This document shows positions 51,275 to 62,597 of a stretch of 64,000 nucleotides of DNA, piece after piece (the stretch's first letter is position 1; each line of letters starts with the position of its first letter). This DNA comes from an uncultured Pelagibacteraceae bacterium (lineage in GTDB: Bacteria; Pseudomonadota; Alphaproteobacteria; Pelagibacterales; Pelagibacteraceae), in the NCBI GenBank assembly GCA_902600485.1, contig CACKJD010000003.1, positions 62,001 to 126,000 on the forward strand, in the 5' to 3' direction. Below the pieces are notes generated by a model. That model did not search any database. It was not told where the DNA came from and was given only the letters and a program-made list of their open reading frames with translations. Position numbers and translations under genes: made by a program.

Positions 51275-52288
51275 ATGTTTGAAAAATTAGAAGAACTAGC
51301 AAAAAATAATAAAAAAATTTCAGATTTTCATATTAGAAGTGGTTGGCCTTTAGCATATAGGCAAACAGGTGAAATTCATAAAGTTCAAGATGTAATGGTT
51401 AAGGCACAAGATTTACAAGATCTAATATCAACTAATTGCAATGAAGTAGAAATGAAAAAATTTAATGAAACACATGAATTAGACTCGTCTGTTACACTAA
51501 GTGGATTGAGATTTAGGGCAAACTTTTATAAAACTATTAATGGTCCAGCAGCAGTATTAAGAAGGGTAGAGAGCGTTATACCAGAAATGGGCCAATTTGA
51601 TTTACCGCCAGCTCTTTATGATATTATTGATATGCATAAAGGTTTAGTACTAGTCACAGGACCAACCGGATCAGGAAAATCTACAACACTTGCTGCAATT
51701 GTAAATGAAATAAATAAAACTAGAACAGCAAATATTATTACAGTTGAAGACCCTGTTGAATTTATTCATAAAGATATAAAAAGTATTGTCTCTCATAGAG
51801 AAGTTGGAAAACAAACACAAACTTTTGCAAGTGCATTAAAAGCTGCATTACGAGAAGATCCAGATGTTATTTTAGTAGGTGAGATGAGAGATTTAGAAAC
51901 TGTTGGGCTTGCATTGACAGCTGCAGAGACAGGTCACTTAGTATTTGGAACATTACACACAAGTGGTGCACCAAATACAATAAATAGAATTATTGATGTC
52001 TTCCCGCCGGAACAACAAGCTCAAATAAGAGCACAGATTTCAACATCATTAAAGATGGTTGTTACACAAAGACTTTTAAAAACCAAAGACGGTCAAGGAC
52101 GTTGTGGTGCTTTTGAGGTGATGAAGTGTACAGCTCCAATTCAAAACTTAATAAGAGAAGCAAAAATTCATCAAATCCCAAGCATTATGCAAACTGCTGT
52201 CAAAGACGGTATGATTACCATGGCTAAGTCTTTAGAGGAATTAGCCAAAGCAGGAAAAATAGATGCAAGTGCCGGAAAAGAACATTAA
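51275..52288 (+). CDS. pilT: PilT-type pilus retraction ATPase
   Basis: 337 aa. Walker A is GPTGSGKSTTLA (129-140), the Asp box TVEDPVEFIHKD, Walker B REDPDVILVGEMRDLET and the His box GHLVFGTLHTSGAPNT follow. The PilT C-terminal motif IQNLIREAKIHQIPSIMQT is present (AIRNLIRE in the classical protein). It depolymerises the pilus and so allows twitching or DNA uptake. It overlaps the first minor-pilin gene by 26 bases. Its presence indicates a retractile pilus. Confidence 0.94.
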   Translation: MFEKLEELAKNNKKISDFHIRSGWPLAYRQTGEIHKVQDVMVKAQDLQDLISTNCNEVEMKKFNETHELDSSVTLSGLRFRANFYKTINGPAAVLRRVESVIPEMGQFDLPPALYDIIDMHKGLVLVTGPTGSGKSTTLAAIVNEINKTRTANIITVEDPVEFIHKDIKSIVSHREVGKQTQTFASALKAALREDPDVILVGEMRDLETVGLALTAAETGHLVFGTLHTSGAPNTINRIIDVFPPEQQAQIRAQISTSLKMVVTQRLLKTKDGQGRCGAFEVMKCTAPIQNLIREAKIHQIPSIMQTAVKDGMITMAKSLEELAKAGKIDASAGKEH

Positions 52289-53066
52289 GGGTTTTAATCT
52301 TTTAGAACTTATTGTTGTCATAGTCATAGTTGGTATTTTATCGGCTTCGGCTTATCCTAAATTTCAATCATGGTCTAAAGAAAGAGAAGTTAGGTTAGCA
52401 GTTACAAAAATTCAATCTATTATAAAGAATATACATGTTCAAACTGAAAGAGGTACATTTGGTTATGTACAAGTAATATTTGCAAACTCAGGTGACAATC
52501 TTACAGTAACCACTAAGGGCATGACAATGGACACACTTGCATCAAAAATAAATGATGGAGATGATCCTTGGAACCAAGATTTCCCTGCTAACGTCACAAG
52601 CAGATGCTCATTAGATACTGATTATTGGGATACAGACACAGCGGACGCAGATGCAAGTATTAGAAATTTTGTTACCTCAGTAAGCTTTGAAGATGTTACG
52701 ACTACTTTTATTGAAGGTGGCGGAACAGGCGGAACAGGCACAGATGATGGCGAGACTGCTATGGATATGGTAGGATCTTCAGGAAGTAGCGGCGCAGGAA
52801 CAGGCGCAGTATGTTTTTCTCGAGGCGGAAAATACTACGAAGCAAATGGACCACTCTTAAGCGATGCTTCATTGCCTCGTGGTTTTATTTATATTTGCAG
52901 AAGAGAAAGTTCTGGATACACTTGTCCTGTAACTTTTGGTTCGGATGAAAACGAAAAAGAGGAACCTTCACCAAAATCAATCAAATATCTTAATACCGTT
53001 GAGTGGTCAAGATTTGGTAACTTTTCAAAAAGTCAATGGAGTGGTACAAACTGGTTTAGTAGATGA
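52263..53066 (+). CDS. Minor prepilin (FimT/GspH-like), Gly-rich
   Basis: 267 aa. The short leader MQVPEKNIKG ends before FNLLELIVVIVIVGILSASA, a class III prepilin helix with Glu at +5. The pilin domain is followed by a Gly/Thr-rich loop (GGGTGGTGTDDGETAMD, about 153-170). Cys residues at about 113, 178, 210 and 218 may form disulfides. It is the first of four minor pilins in order, equivalent to the FimT/FimU position of Pseudomonas-type clusters. The start lies 26 bases inside pilT. Confidence 0.85.
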   Translation: MQVPEKNIKGFNLLELIVVIVIVGILSASAYPKFQSWSKEREVRLAVTKIQSIIKNIHVQTERGTFGYVQVIFANSGDNLTVTTKGMTMDTLASKINDGDDPWNQDFPANVTSRCSLDTDYWDTDTADADASIRNFVTSVSFEDVTTTFIEGGGTGGTGTDDGETAMDMVGSSGSSGAGTGAVCFSRGGKYYEANGPLLSDASLPRGFIYICRRESSGYTCPVTFGSDENEKEEPSPKSIKYLNTVEWSRFGNFSKSQWSGTNWFSR

Positions 53067-53653
53067 ATTTAAACAAAAAAAATATTTTAGGACTTTCACT
53101 TCTTGAAGCACTTGTATCTACTGCAATAATAGGCATCGGTTTTGTAGCTATTTTACAAATGACAAATTATTCTGTGCAATCAATGCAAACATCCGGAGAG
53201 AGAACTAAAGCAAATTTTATGACAAATTTAGTTGCTGAAGATGTTATAGGAAGTCGAAAATCTTCAACGGATTCTCACTCAAATTTCTCAAATTATCTGA
53301 TGGCTAATCAATTTAATGCTGACGTATGTAGTGCAACTACCGGGTCTGGCTCTGCTGATACAGGTAAAATTTATGGAACAACTGAGGAGAACACTCATGC
53401 TATGAAAATGAGAAAATGGCAAGCTCTATTAAATAACAAAAATTATTTAAGATGTAAGGGAACTAGTGAAACAAGAAATTTTAGAGTTTATAAGATTTGC
53501 AGGTTTCCAGTTTCTGGCTGTTTGCAAAACACAAGTATCCAGGACGAGGAGCTTTATATTGGCAGAGTTCAAATAAACTTAAACGAGGGAAGAAAAAGAA
53601 AATATTTATATTTTCAATCAGATTATAAAGTTTTAGGTAAAAATAAAGATTGA
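53063..53653 (+). CDS. Minor prepilin (PilV-like)
   Basis: 196 aa. MNLNKKNILG ends before LSLLEALVSTAIIGIGFVAI, a prepilin helix with Glu at +5 and Leu at +1. The rest is a soluble pilin domain with Cys residues (CSATTG; RCKGTS; CRFPVSGC). It overlaps the gene upstream by 4 bases (ATGA) and its stop TGA is next to the following gene's start. The position second in the FimT-PilV-PilW-PilX-PilY1 order supports the PilV assignment. Confidence 0.85.
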   Translation: MNLNKKNILGLSLLEALVSTAIIGIGFVAILQMTNYSVQSMQTSGERTKANFMTNLVAEDVIGSRKSSTDSHSNFSNYLMANQFNADVCSATTGSGSADTGKIYGTTEENTHAMKMRKWQALLNNKNYLRCKGTSETRNFRVYKICRFPVSGCLQNTSIQDEELYIGRVQINLNEGRKRKYLYFQSDYKVLGKNKD

Positions 53654-53655
53654 TT

Positions 53656-54657
53656 ATGCATAATAAACAAAAATATTCTAAAAACATTAAGGGATTAACA
53701 CTTGTTGAAATTTTAATTGGTATTGTAATTACTACAATAATAATGGCAGCTATGTTTACAACTTATAGCATTGTTAACCAAACCTATAACCAAGTAAGCG
53801 AAAAAGCAAAAATTAGTAGATCTAGCAGAGACCTAGTCTCAATGTTGATGAGGGACATAAGAATGGCAGGCTTTAGATATTATGCGGGTACTCAAACAAT
53901 TGCAAAATTTGCAGCTGATACAGATGCAGAGGGATGTGCTGAACCAGGTATGGCTCTACCTAAAATAAGTTATTTAGCTTTTGATAATGGTTTTCTTGAT
54001 GAAGATGATAGTCATAATCCACTAGTAATTAGAAAAAATAAACTTGGATTTGATAATTCTACAACAAATACTGATCATAAAATTTTTGGTGACGATTTAT
54101 GCTGCGATCAAATTCAGATTGTTTATGAGGACTTTAATCAAAATCATTTATTGCAACCTTATAAAAGATATAGAATTACATACTTTGCAGATAGCATTGT
54201 TGAACCAAATGATAGTAGATACGCAGTTTATAAAACTATTGAAAGCTGGTCTCAAGCTCGCGAAGAAGGCAAAACACCTTGTGTCTTTCCTGCAAAAGGT
54301 TCTTGGGAAAAAAATTGTCCTGAGTGTGTTGATAGAGAATTGATTAGAGATCATGTTGAAGACATGGAGTTTATTCCTTTTGACAACAAAGGATTGATAA
54401 TTCAAGACACCAGTGGAAATTATCCTGCTCCAGAATTAACTGGGATAAGAGATCGGTTGTTTGATATTAATGGTGTTGATGTCAGACTTACCTTTAGATC
54501 TAAAGAAAACTTTTTTAAAAAAGAAGCACCAGATAGCAAAAAAAGATTTATTACTGGATTAGACGACAGAACAAAAGGATTTACTGACAGGTATTTAAGA
54601 GATTCAGTTATCGTTACAGTTAATACAAGAAATATTGGTGGAGATTTGTTTAAATGA
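53656..54657 (+). CDS. Minor prepilin (PilW-like)
   Basis: 333 aa from the ATG at 53656; an in-frame TTG 6 bases upstream overlaps the previous stop and is less likely. The leader ends NIKG before LTLVEILIGIVITTIIMAAM. The Glu at +5 is present. The long C-terminal domain has Cys pairs (DLCCDQIQ; CPECVDR). Its length and place fit PilW, the largest minor pilin, which with PilV, PilX and PilY1 forms the tip complex. It overlaps the pilX-like gene by 4 bases. Confidence 0.85.
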   Translation: MHNKQKYSKNIKGLTLVEILIGIVITTIIMAAMFTTYSIVNQTYNQVSEKAKISRSSRDLVSMLMRDIRMAGFRYYAGTQTIAKFAADTDAEGCAEPGMALPKISYLAFDNGFLDEDDSHNPLVIRKNKLGFDNSTTNTDHKIFGDDLCCDQIQIVYEDFNQNHLLQPYKRYRITYFADSIVEPNDSRYAVYKTIESWSQAREEGKTPCVFPAKGSWEKNCPECVDRELIRDHVEDMEFIPFDNKGLIIQDTSGNYPAPELTGIRDRLFDINGVDVRLTFRSKENFFKKEAPDSKKRFITGLDDRTKGFTDRYLRDSVIVTVNTRNIGGDLFK

Positions 54658-55316
54658 AACATAAAAACGAAAAAGGTTTTACTTTAATTTTGTCTTTAGT
54701 CTTGCTTTTAGTGATGTCTTTAATGGGCGGCGGATTAGTGGTAGTTTCATCTTCTGATCATCAAAGTAATAATAGTAGCGATGAATACCAGCAAGCTTTT
54801 TATATTGCAGAGCATGCACTTCTAGAGGCGGAAAAATCATTAGTTAATAAAATGATGGGTCCAATGCTTGATACAAATCCTCCAAGTAGAAATGAAGACA
54901 TAAGATCAATACCAACAAATGTATCAGACGATATTTCTAATTTAGATCAAACTACTCCTTGTTATAGAAGTTTTAGAAATTTAAGTCGTGCAGATGATTT
55001 TGAAGTAGTTGAGCATATACAAGATGTTAATTTTTTTGATGTGATAGAACCAATTTTTGCAACTTCACCAGATTTTGGTACACCCGTTGAAATTGAAAGA
55101 GAGAGAGCTAGAATGGAAAGATTTAGATATGAATATTTCTCAGTTAATGCTGGATCATCTACTTATAAATCTTCAGGAATGAGTCTAAAGAAGACCTCAA
55201 CCACAACACAAAGGCAAGGAACAGCTTATAGAATATATGCTTGTGGAATATTAGGTAACGCCTCGAATCCTGAGATATTAATTCCATTAGAAACAATAGC
55301 TATCATCTCACATTGA
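54654..55316 (+). CDS. Minor prepilin (PilX-like)
   Basis: 220 aa. The leader MKHKNEKG is cleaved before FTLILSLVLLLVMSLMGGG, lacking the usual Glu at +5 (Leu-Ser instead), a feature shared with PilX proteins that seed the pilus tip. The helix is followed by SSDEYQQAFYIAEHALLEAEKSL, a typical PilX-family AEHALxEAE motif. It overlaps pilW by 4 bases (ATGA). The next gene starts after about 70 bases that contain an 18-bp palindrome. Confidence 0.87.
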   Translation: MKHKNEKGFTLILSLVLLLVMSLMGGGLVVVSSSDHQSNNSSDEYQQAFYIAEHALLEAEKSLVNKMMGPMLDTNPPSRNEDIRSIPTNVSDDISNLDQTTPCYRSFRNLSRADDFEVVEHIQDVNFFDVIEPIFATSPDFGTPVEIERERARMERFRYEYFSVNAGSSTYKSSGMSLKKTSTTTQRQGTAYRIYACGILGNASNPEILIPLETIAIISH

Positions 55317-55384
55317 ACAGTTTTATTAATAAATTTTATATAATCTATGTTGAAAAAATTTTTTCAATAATTTAAATTTATCTT

Positions 55385-55897
55385 GTGAAAAAAATATCTT
55401 TTTATTTAATATTTATATTTTTTACAATTAATAGTTCATTTGCTTGCCAACTATTAAATGTACCAATTGGTTCAAATGTAAAAAGTGCTTCATCAACATT
55501 TGATTTTTTAGCAGATTATAATCAAGATGTATTTGGGGAAAATAATTCTGCGCTGTATGAAGATTATGCTGCAGATTTTTGCGATGGCTCAGATTTAAAG
55601 GAAACAGACTTAGAAGTTATAGTTTATCAATCAAAAATAGCGGGTATTAATTTAGTAAACGCAGACCAAGATAATAATAATTTAATTTATGAATTCACGA
55701 AAAATTTTATCAATGACCCAGGTCAAAATGTTACAAATAAAACATGGACAGGATATGTAAGCTTAGATGTTGGAAATTTAATTATTACTTACAGTAAAAC
55801 AAATGTTGGAAATCAAAAATTTGAATATTTAGAAATAACTAATGCTGAAATGTTTGATTATACCGTAGATGAAAATATGATTAATACATCGAGTTAA
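55385..55897 (+). CDS. Unknown secreted protein between pilX and pilY1
   Basis: 170 aa. The start is GTG. A signal peptide (KKISFYLIFIFFTINSSFA) ends before CQLLNVPIGSNV. The mature region is acidic, with FDFLADYNQDVF, two Cys residues (the second in ADFCDGSD) and a C-terminal beta-rich part that ends YLEITNAEMFDYT. I do not recognise a family. Three bases separate it from pilY1, so it is in the pilus operon. A tip-complex or PilY1-chaperone role is possible from position only. Confidence 0.65.
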   Translation: MKKISFYLIFIFFTINSSFACQLLNVPIGSNVKSASSTFDFLADYNQDVFGENNSALYEDYAADFCDGSDLKETDLEVIVYQSKIAGINLVNADQDNNNLIYEFTKNFINDPGQNVTNKTWTGYVSLDVGNLIITYSKTNVGNQKFEYLEITNAEMFDYTVDENMINTSS

Positions 55898-55900
55898 AAA

Positions 55901-58900
55901 ATGAAACTTTTAAAATTTATATTTATTATTTTATTAATTACTTCAAGCAATAATTTGTATGCTAAACCAGTTCCACCTGGAGCTGGAGACGGCGAGGTTG
56001 CTGCGAATATATTATTTCTTGTTGATAGTTCAGCAAGCATGAATACATGGATAGGTAATGATGGATTAGGACCAGCACCTAAAGCTGTTTACGACTCTGA
56101 AGATAGAATTTTAATTAATCAAAACGGCAGAAGAGCAAGAGGTGTTGTAAGATATACAGCAGCAGGTGCTTTTGATACTACTTTCACGCCTATACGAAGA
56201 ACTCCAGCAGCAGGCTGTACAAATATATATGATGCAGGCGCAAATACTACAAGGAGTAGAAATATTAGAAGGAACGCTGGATTACATTTTGTTGAGAACC
56301 TTACCACTCGAGACATTAGCAATCAAAATATGTTTTTCGTCATAAATAGAGAGAGACGTGACAGGAATATGATTTACGGTTTTACTGAAGATGGATCTGA
56401 ATGCATATTTGCACTTGGTAACCAAACTAGAGGAGCCTGGGTTTATGACATAGATGTGAAAATTATTGGTGGAACTCCTTACCTTTTTTCTGGAGGAAGA
56501 ATAAGACGAGGTGGTTTCTTTCAATCTTGTAATCTAACCACAATGGCTTGTAATTTACAAACTTTCGGCAGAGGTCTTTTGAGTTCAATGCAAAGAATGT
56601 CAGTAAACAATGAAGGTACTATTGTTTACATAACTGATAGGAGAGATGGAAGTATTCAAGGACGAAGTTTAGCGGCAGCAAATGGTGCTTTGGCATTAGG
56701 TGCAGAAGTTAGAAGAATTGATCGAGCCGAGTCTCCAGATCTAACTAGTACAATGGCATACGCTACAACAGTTGCTGTTTCACCAGACGACAGCAATATT
56801 CTTTATGTTGGCTCACATATAAATCATTCACTTCAAAAATTAGAATTAAGTGGTACAGGAGCAGACACTACATATAATGTAATTACAAGTGTTGGTACAG
56901 GACTAAATTCAACACTCGCAAACACAGGGGTTGCAGGCGAAATTGATGCTGACGATGTTAGATTTTCAAGAGTATGGGGTGTGAGTGTAACAAATACATT
57001 TGGAGATAGTAATAATGAAACAAGAATTTTGTCAGCTACTAGTAGAGGTTATGTCGATGTATTCGATGGGTCCAAATTTGTTGAAGCTCAAAGAAATGAC
57101 ACTTGGCAAGATCAAATGGGAGGACCAAGAATAAGAAGGTGGGATGGAGTAAAACAAGCAATTAATGCAATTGTCAATGATACAACTTTAACTACAGGAG
57201 CTCATTTTGGATTTGGTCACTGGAATGCAGGTGAAAGTGGTGGAGGAAAAAACTCTGCTAGAGGTGGAGCTTATTGTCATAGAAATTCTAATTGTTCATA
57301 TTATAATGGGTGGACGGGAGACCATCCAACTGGAACAAGCACACTTTGTAATAGTGACTCTTGTTTAAATGTTGGAATTAGTTCAAGAGGTGCTAGTCAA
57401 ATTATGAGCGTTCTAGAACCGCTTGGTCTTGCTTGGGGAACCGATTCACAGGCTTTTTCAGACATAGCAGTGCAATATTTTGAAGATGAGACAGCGGGTG
57501 GTCAAGTTTTTGATCCAGAATCCTTATGTCAACTTAACTATATAATTGTTATCGGTGATGGTGCAATGAGAAATACTGGCGTTCGAGGCCAAAGAGGAGA
57601 AACTGCTAATCGAATAGATGCATTAAGAAAAAAAGGTATCAAAACTTTATTTGTTGCTTATGGCGGAGGTATCAGAGGTGGTTCTATGAATTTATTTGAT
57701 GACTTAGCAAGAATAGGATCTTGTGCAACTGCTGGAGAAGAAGATTGCGAAGCAACAATAATCGCAGACACTCCTGAACAATTAAAAACTGAATTAACTA
57801 GTAAAATTAGACAAATAATTGCGGATAAACTTGCATTTACAGCGCCATCAATTACTGCAACAATTCAAGAGGGGGGGTCACTATATCAAGCACAATTTGC
57901 ATACGAACAATATGGTGAATGGCAAGGAACTTTATTAAGAAAAAAACTTAACTCTGATGGAACAGTTGACCATGAACTAAGTACCCCAGGAAACTGGAGT
58001 GCTGCTAAAGAGATAAAAGGTCAAGCATCAGAAACCGGAACAGACGATGATAGAAATTTATGGACTGCGATGCCTGGTAAATCTTATATAGGTAATTGGG
58101 ATAATTTTCATCCTGATTTTATGTCATCAATAAAGAGTTTGATGGATGAATTAGGATATGAAGTACCTGATTATCATCATGCTTCCTCATCGTGCGCATC
58201 GGTTGGAGTAAATGGTAATGATGATGATATTACAGGTTTAGTTAATTTTATGAGAGGAAGAGATTATTTTGATTATAATGGTGATTGTATTGTAACTCAG
58301 GTTAGGGATCACGTTATGGGAGATATCTATCACTCACAATTAATTGAAGTTGGACCACCAGATGCAAGTTTAGATTTTACAAATACAAATGAAGAGGCTT
58401 ACTATAGAAGTGTAAACGGTTATCAACAGTTCATGGCTGGAAACGCTTCAAGAAAAAATATAATTTATGCTGGATCAAATAGTGGAATTCTTCATGCTAT
58501 AAATGCTGAAACTGGTAAAGAGGAATGGGGTTTCATACCACCATTTATTGGAGCACTACTTCCGCAGGTGGTAAACAAGGGTTATGATGGAAAAATTGAT
58601 CAAACAACTGTTGATGGGGTACAAACTGGATCAGGAGGCACAAACCCGATATTTGGTGTTGATGGCTCTCCAGTTGTCCACGACGTACTTATTGAAGGCT
58701 GGGACCCAAAAGGCGCTGAACAAGGTAAAGCTTGGCGTACAATATTATTTGTGCCTTATGGTAGAGGTGGCGCTGGTTTTTCAGTTTTAGATATTACACA
58801 TCCACTAGTTGAAAGTGACAAAGGCCCAATACATATGTTTTCAATATTTAATGACCAAATAAATAAAAGAATTTTGGTAGCAGACAAAGATGGAAATATT

Positions 58901-60658
58901 GAGTCTAGGCCATATAACTCTGGTTTCTCATCTTATCTTAAATCTGAGGAGGGGTTAGTAGCATCAGACAATCAAACAACAGCAAGAGATGCTGACCCAG
59001 ATGACTGTAATAGTACTGATGACGATGATACAAATAATTGTACAGAACAAGATAATATAGCACTTTGCACTGTTTTAAATGCTGATGAAGGACAAGCTGG
59101 AACTAATATTACAAGTAACACTGAGTTTATGGAAACTGGTACTAGCTCATGTTATATCAGCGATACATTTCATTTTAGTGAAATCACATTAGATTATCCA
59201 GAGGGACAAGAGATACCAGATGGCATTTTAAGCGCAAAGGAGATGGTTGATGGAGTTACAGTACCAATAGCAATTGAAAGTGCATCTATGCGAGATGGTC
59301 TTTTAAGAGTAGTTTTTGAGGATAAACAAGTGATTAATACTTATCAATCAGAGACAGATAACAGAGCGTCTAATCAATTTAGTATTCAAACATCTTGTAA
59401 AGGCGCAACAGGAATTGAGCCAGAATACGATTACACACAATTAGGAGAGACTTGGTCAACTCCAAGAATTGTTAGAATACCATCAACAGACGGAGGTGAT
59501 ATTAATTCAGATCGATATGTCGCCGTTATGGGCGGAGGTATGAGTAAAAATGATAGTTGTGCAGGCTCTGCAGTATTTTTAGTAGATCTTGAAGATAGAG
59601 ATGAACCAGGTAAAATTTACGGCGCTGAGAAAAACGGTGGACCTATTACTATAGTGGACACTGATCCAGCAGGTATATCAGTTGGCTCTACACAAGAAGC
59701 TACACCAAACGGAAGTGATATTTCCAATGCTATTCCTGCAGCTCCAATCGTTATAACTCCAGACACTGCTTTTGGAATTCCGTGGAGAGGTGCTTTAGTT
59801 TACGTAAATGATTTAGAGGGTAAAGTCACAAAAATTAATTTAACTAATTCAACAAAAAATGGGGCACGTTTATTTGAACAAACAACTTTATTTAATTTAA
59901 GGGCTAATACTAACAATGCTCGATACTCATATTTTGCTATGGATGCCGGAGTTGGAGTTGATAAAGGGCAACTGATGCTTTTTGGATCAACGGGTAATTT
60001 TACTGACCTTGGCGGAAGAGAACCAGGGCTAGATAATATAATGTATGGAGTTATAGATAAGGACTATCCTTATTTTGATCACTTAAATGGAGTTACAATT
60101 CCATTAGGTTCGGAACCAAATTTTTTAATAAAAGCACATAAGAGCGCAAATGATGCACTGAGTGTAGAAGAAGCAGATGATTGTGAGGATGTTACGGGTA
60201 AAATAGATACATCTACTTGTATTGGAACTAAACAAGCTTGGGTAATTAAACTTGGTCAAGATGATCAAGGTAATTTTTATGTTCCTAAAACTTTTAGGAA
60301 GGCCTCTGCTTCACCAACATTATTTAAAGGACAAGTTTATTTTCCTATTTACCAACCACCACCAGGTAATCAAAGATGTAGTCAAGGTTCTGCATTTATT
60401 TGTGTATCAGATGATGAGTGTGGCTATAATAACTCTGCTAAACTAAAACTTACAACACCAGAAGATGTCAATAATCCAGGTGCTAATGCATGTGCATTCG
60501 TTAGAAAAGGTGTCCTATCTGAACTTGTAATTTTTGCTGATAAATTATTTGCAAACGTAGCAGGTCCAACAGGTGATGAAGATACTTTATTCTCAATCTT
60601 ATCTGTACCTGGTGAAATCATGCAAAATAAAGGTGGCTGGAGAGATAGTAGTTATTAA
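55901..60658 (+). CDS. PilY1-like pilus tip adhesin with VWA-type N-terminus
   Basis: 1585 aa. A signal peptide (about 1-21) leads to a von Willebrand A-like domain whose metal-site motif DSSASM (D42-x-S44-x-S46) is intact; a long Arg/Gly/Asn-rich insert and the fold's later strands ([27 protein letters not shown]) run to about 650. The C-terminal half is a PilY1 beta-propeller: [53 protein letters not shown] and [17 protein letters not shown]. PilY1 proteins decorate the tip and sense surface contact or mediate adhesion. It ends the minor-pilin operon, 4 bases overlapping the convergent icd. Confidence 0.88.
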   Translation: MKLLKFIFIILLITSSNNLYAKPVPPGAGDGEVAANILFLVDSSASMNTWIGNDGLGPAPKAVYDSEDRILINQNGRRARGVVRYTAAGAFDTTFTPIRRTPAAGCTNIYDAGANTTRSRNIRRNAGLHFVENLTTRDISNQNMFFVINRERRDRNMIYGFTEDGSECIFALGNQTRGAWVYDIDVKIIGGTPYLFSGGRIRRGGFFQSCNLTTMACNLQTFGRGLLSSMQRMSVNNEGTIVYITDRRDGSIQGRSLAAANGALALGAEVRRIDRAESPDLTSTMAYATTVAVSPDDSNILYVGSHINHSLQKLELSGTGADTTYNVITSVGTGLNSTLANTGVAGEIDADDVRFSRVWGVSVTNTFGDSNNETRILSATSRGYVDVFDGSKFVEAQRNDTWQDQMGGPRIRRWDGVKQAINAIVNDTTLTTGAHFGFGHWNAGESGGGKNSARGGAYCHRNSNCSYYNGWTGDHPTGTSTLCNSDSCLNVGISSRGASQIMSVLEPLGLAWGTDSQAFSDIAVQYFEDETAGGQVFDPESLCQLNYIIVIGDGAMRNTGVRGQRGETANRIDALRKKGIKTLFVAYGGGIRGGSMNLFDDLARIGSCATAGEEDCEATIIADTPEQLKTELTSKIRQIIADKLAFTAPSITATIQEGGSLYQAQFAYEQYGEWQGTLLRKKLNSDGTVDHELSTPGNWSAAKEIKGQASETGTDDDRNLWTAMPGKSYIGNWDNFHPDFMSSIKSLMDELGYEVPDYHHASSSCASVGVNGNDDDITGLVNFMRGRDYFDYNGDCIVTQVRDHVMGDIYHSQLIEVGPPDASLDFTNTNEEAYYRSVNGYQQFMAGNASRKNIIYAGSNSGILHAINAETGKEEWGFIPPFIGALLPQVVNKGYDGKIDQTTVDGVQTGSGGTNPIFGVDGSPVVHDVLIEGWDPKGAEQGKAWRTILFVPYGRGGAGFSVLDITHPLVESDKGPIHMFSIFNDQINKRILVADKDGNIESRPYNSGFSSYLKSEEGLVASDNQTTARDADPDDCNSTDDDDTNNCTEQDNIALCTVLNADEGQAGTNITSNTEFMETGTSSCYISDTFHFSEITLDYPEGQEIPDGILSAKEMVDGVTVPIAIESASMRDGLLRVVFEDKQVINTYQSETDNRASNQFSIQTSCKGATGIEPEYDYTQLGETWSTPRIVRIPSTDGGDINSDRYVAVMGGGMSKNDSCAGSAVFLVDLEDRDEPGKIYGAEKNGGPITIVDTDPAGISVGSTQEATPNGSDISNAIPAAPIVITPDTAFGIPWRGALVYVNDLEGKVTKINLTNSTKNGARLFEQTTLFNLRANTNNARYSYFAMDAGVGVDKGQLMLFGSTGNFTDLGGREPGLDNIMYGVIDKDYPYFDHLNGVTIPLGSEPNFLIKAHKSANDALSVEEADDCEDVTGKIDTSTCIGTKQAWVIKLGQDDQGNFYVPKTFRKASASPTLFKGQVYFPIYQPPPGNQRCSQGSAFICVSDDECGYNNSAKLKLTTPEDVNNPGANACAFVRKGVLSELVIFADKLFANVAGPTGDEDTLFSILSVPGEIMQNKGGWRDSSY

Positions 60659-61869
60659 TTTAACTTTTTCTTAAGACTTCCATCAATAGCATCTAAAAAT
60701 TGGTTTGTTGTTAGATACTTTTGATTTTTATCAATTAAGATCGCTAGGTCTTTTGTCATTGAACCTGTTTCAACGCAATTAATACATACGTCTTCTAAAG
60801 TTTTAGAAAATTTAATTAGCTCATCATTTGTGTCTAACTTACCTCTATGAGCAAGACCCCTTGTCCAAGCAAATATTGAAGCAATAGGATTGGTTGAAGT
60901 TTCTTTACCTTGTTGATGCATTCTGTAATGTCTGGTAACAGTTCCATGCGCAGCTTCTGCTTCCATTGTTCTTCCGTCTGGGGCCAACAACACACTTGTC
61001 ATTAATCCTAATGAACCATAGCCTTGTGCAACCGTATCTGATTGAACATCTCCGTCATAATTTTTACATGCCCATATATACTTACCACTCCACTTCATTG
61101 CACACGCTACCATATCATCAATAAGTCTATGTTCATAAGTTAAATTATGTTTATCAAAATCAGACTTGAATTCTTTTTCAAATACTGCATGGAATATATC
61201 TTTAAATCTTCCATCGTAAGTTTTTAAAATAGTATTCTTTGTAGATAAATAAACAGGCCATTTTTTTATTAACCCATAATTAAAACATGATCTTGCAAAG
61301 TCTTCGATTGATTTATCTAAATTATACATTGAAAGCGCAACTCCAGGTCCAGGAAAATTAAATACCTCATAACTTTTATTATCTTTTCCATCTTCTGATG
61401 TCCATTTTACCTCTAATTTTCCTTTACCAGGAACCTTGAAATCTGTTGCTCTGTACTGATCACCAAAAGCATGTCTTCCTATAATAACTGGATCTGTCCA
61501 TGATGGAACTAATCTTGGAACATTTTTACAAATTATTGGCTCTCTAAATACAGTTCCTCCAATGATATTTCTTATTGTTCCATTAGGAGATCTCCACATT
61601 TTTTTTAAATTAAATTCTTTTACACGTGCCTCATCTGGTGTGATTGTTGCGCATTTAATCCCAACCCCATTTTTTTTAATCGCATTAGCACAATCAATTG
61701 TAATTTGGTCAGAGGTATCATCTCTGCTCTTCATCCCAAGATCGTAGTATTCAATTCCGAGGTCCAGATATGGAAGGATCAATTTCTTCTTAATAAATTC
61801 CCATATAACCCTTGTCATTTCATCACCATCCAACTCTACTATTGGGTTTTTGACCTTAATTTTGCTCAT
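60655..61869 (-). CDS. icd: Isocitrate dehydrogenase (NADP, dimeric type II)
   Basis: 404 aa, with the eukaryote-like type II IDH start [21 protein letters not shown]. The isocitrate-binding segment [22 protein letters not shown], the metal/catalytic [17 protein letters not shown] and the NADP loop [21 protein letters not shown] follow in order. It makes 2-oxoglutarate and NADPH in the TCA cycle. It is convergent with pilY1 (4-base overlap) and divergent from psd. Its family and length are typical of alphaproteobacteria. Confidence 0.97.
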   Translation of the reverse strand: MSKIKVKNPIVELDGDEMTRVIWEFIKKKLILPYLDLGIEYYDLGMKSRDDTSDQITIDCANAIKKNGVGIKCATITPDEARVKEFNLKKMWRSPNGTIRNIIGGTVFREPIICKNVPRLVPSWTDPVIIGRHAFGDQYRATDFKVPGKGKLEVKWTSEDGKDNKSYEVFNFPGPGVALSMYNLDKSIEDFARSCFNYGLIKKWPVYLSTKNTILKTYDGRFKDIFHAVFEKEFKSDFDKHNLTYEHRLIDDMVACAMKWSGKYIWACKNYDGDVQSDTVAQGYGSLGLMTSVLLAPDGRTMEAEAAHGTVTRHYRMHQQGKETSTNPIASIFAWTRGLAHRGKLDTNDELIKFSKTLEDVCINCVETGSMTKDLAILIDKNQKYLTTNQFLDAIDGSLKKKLN

Positions 61870-61946
61870 ATTTACTTATAAATCTTATTAATTGAATTTT
61901 TGCTTTTTATATACATATTAATCAGAAATTAGCAAAAAAAAGTATT

Positions 61947-62594
61947 ATGTTTGATAAAATATTTCCTAAATTACACAACGAAGGCTATAAATTTTTAGTT
62001 ATTTTTGGCCTAGCAACTCTCGTGTTATATTTGATTAATGGATTTCTTGGTTTAATTGGAATAGTTCTCACTATTTGGGTATATTATTTTTTTAGGGATC
62101 CAGACAGAATTTCAATTAATGATGAAGATTATTTAGTTAGCCCTGCAGATGGAGTTGTTCTGCAAGTCATGGAAACTAACGGTCCAAAGGAACTAAATTT
62201 AGAGAACAAAAAATTTACTAAAGTGAGCATATTTATGAACGTTTTTGATTGTCACGTTAACAGAACTCCATGTAGCGGTGTAATAGAAGACATATTATAT
62301 GTTGCTGGAAAATTTTTAAATGCCTCTCTAGATAAAGCTAGTGAGGACAATGAAAGAAACTATTACAAAATTAAAAATAGTTTTGGAGAAGAAATTGTAG
62401 TAGTGCAGATAGCAGGATTAGTTGCAAGAAGAATAGTCACTGAAACTTCTAAAGGTGAAAAACTTGAACAAGGCTCAAGAATTGGCATGATAAGATTTGG
62501 TAGTAGAGCAGAATTATATTTCGAAAATTACAAGCCACTTGTAAAAGTTGATCAAAAAACTATAGCAGGTGAAACATTAATAGCTAAAAGATAG
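61947..62594 (+). CDS. psd: Phosphatidylserine decarboxylase (short type)
   Basis: 215 aa short form. Two membrane-active segments occur at about 15-50. The catalytic region has SPADGVVLQVME (ADG near residue 71), then FMNVFDCHVNRTPC (FMxxxxxHxNR), and the autoprocessing site GMIRFGSRAELYF (Gly-Ser cleavage to the pyruvoyl group near residue 185). It converts phosphatidylserine to phosphatidylethanolamine at the inner membrane. It is followed by pssA after 3 bases, so the last two steps of PE synthesis are in one operon. Confidence 0.95.
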   Translation: MFDKIFPKLHNEGYKFLVIFGLATLVLYLINGFLGLIGIVLTIWVYYFFRDPDRISINDEDYLVSPADGVVLQVMETNGPKELNLENKKFTKVSIFMNVFDCHVNRTPCSGVIEDILYVAGKFLNASLDKASEDNERNYYKIKNSFGEEIVVVQIAGLVARRIVTETSKGEKLEQGSRIGMIRFGSRAELYFENYKPLVKVDQKTIAGETLIAKR

Positions 62595-62597
62595 CAA

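Noticed and set aside
55350-55367. Perfect 18-bp palindrome TTG-A6-T6-CAA before the small gene upstream of pilY1
   Set aside because: An A6T6 palindrome is likely in very AT-rich DNA; no U-tract or second copy supports a role.
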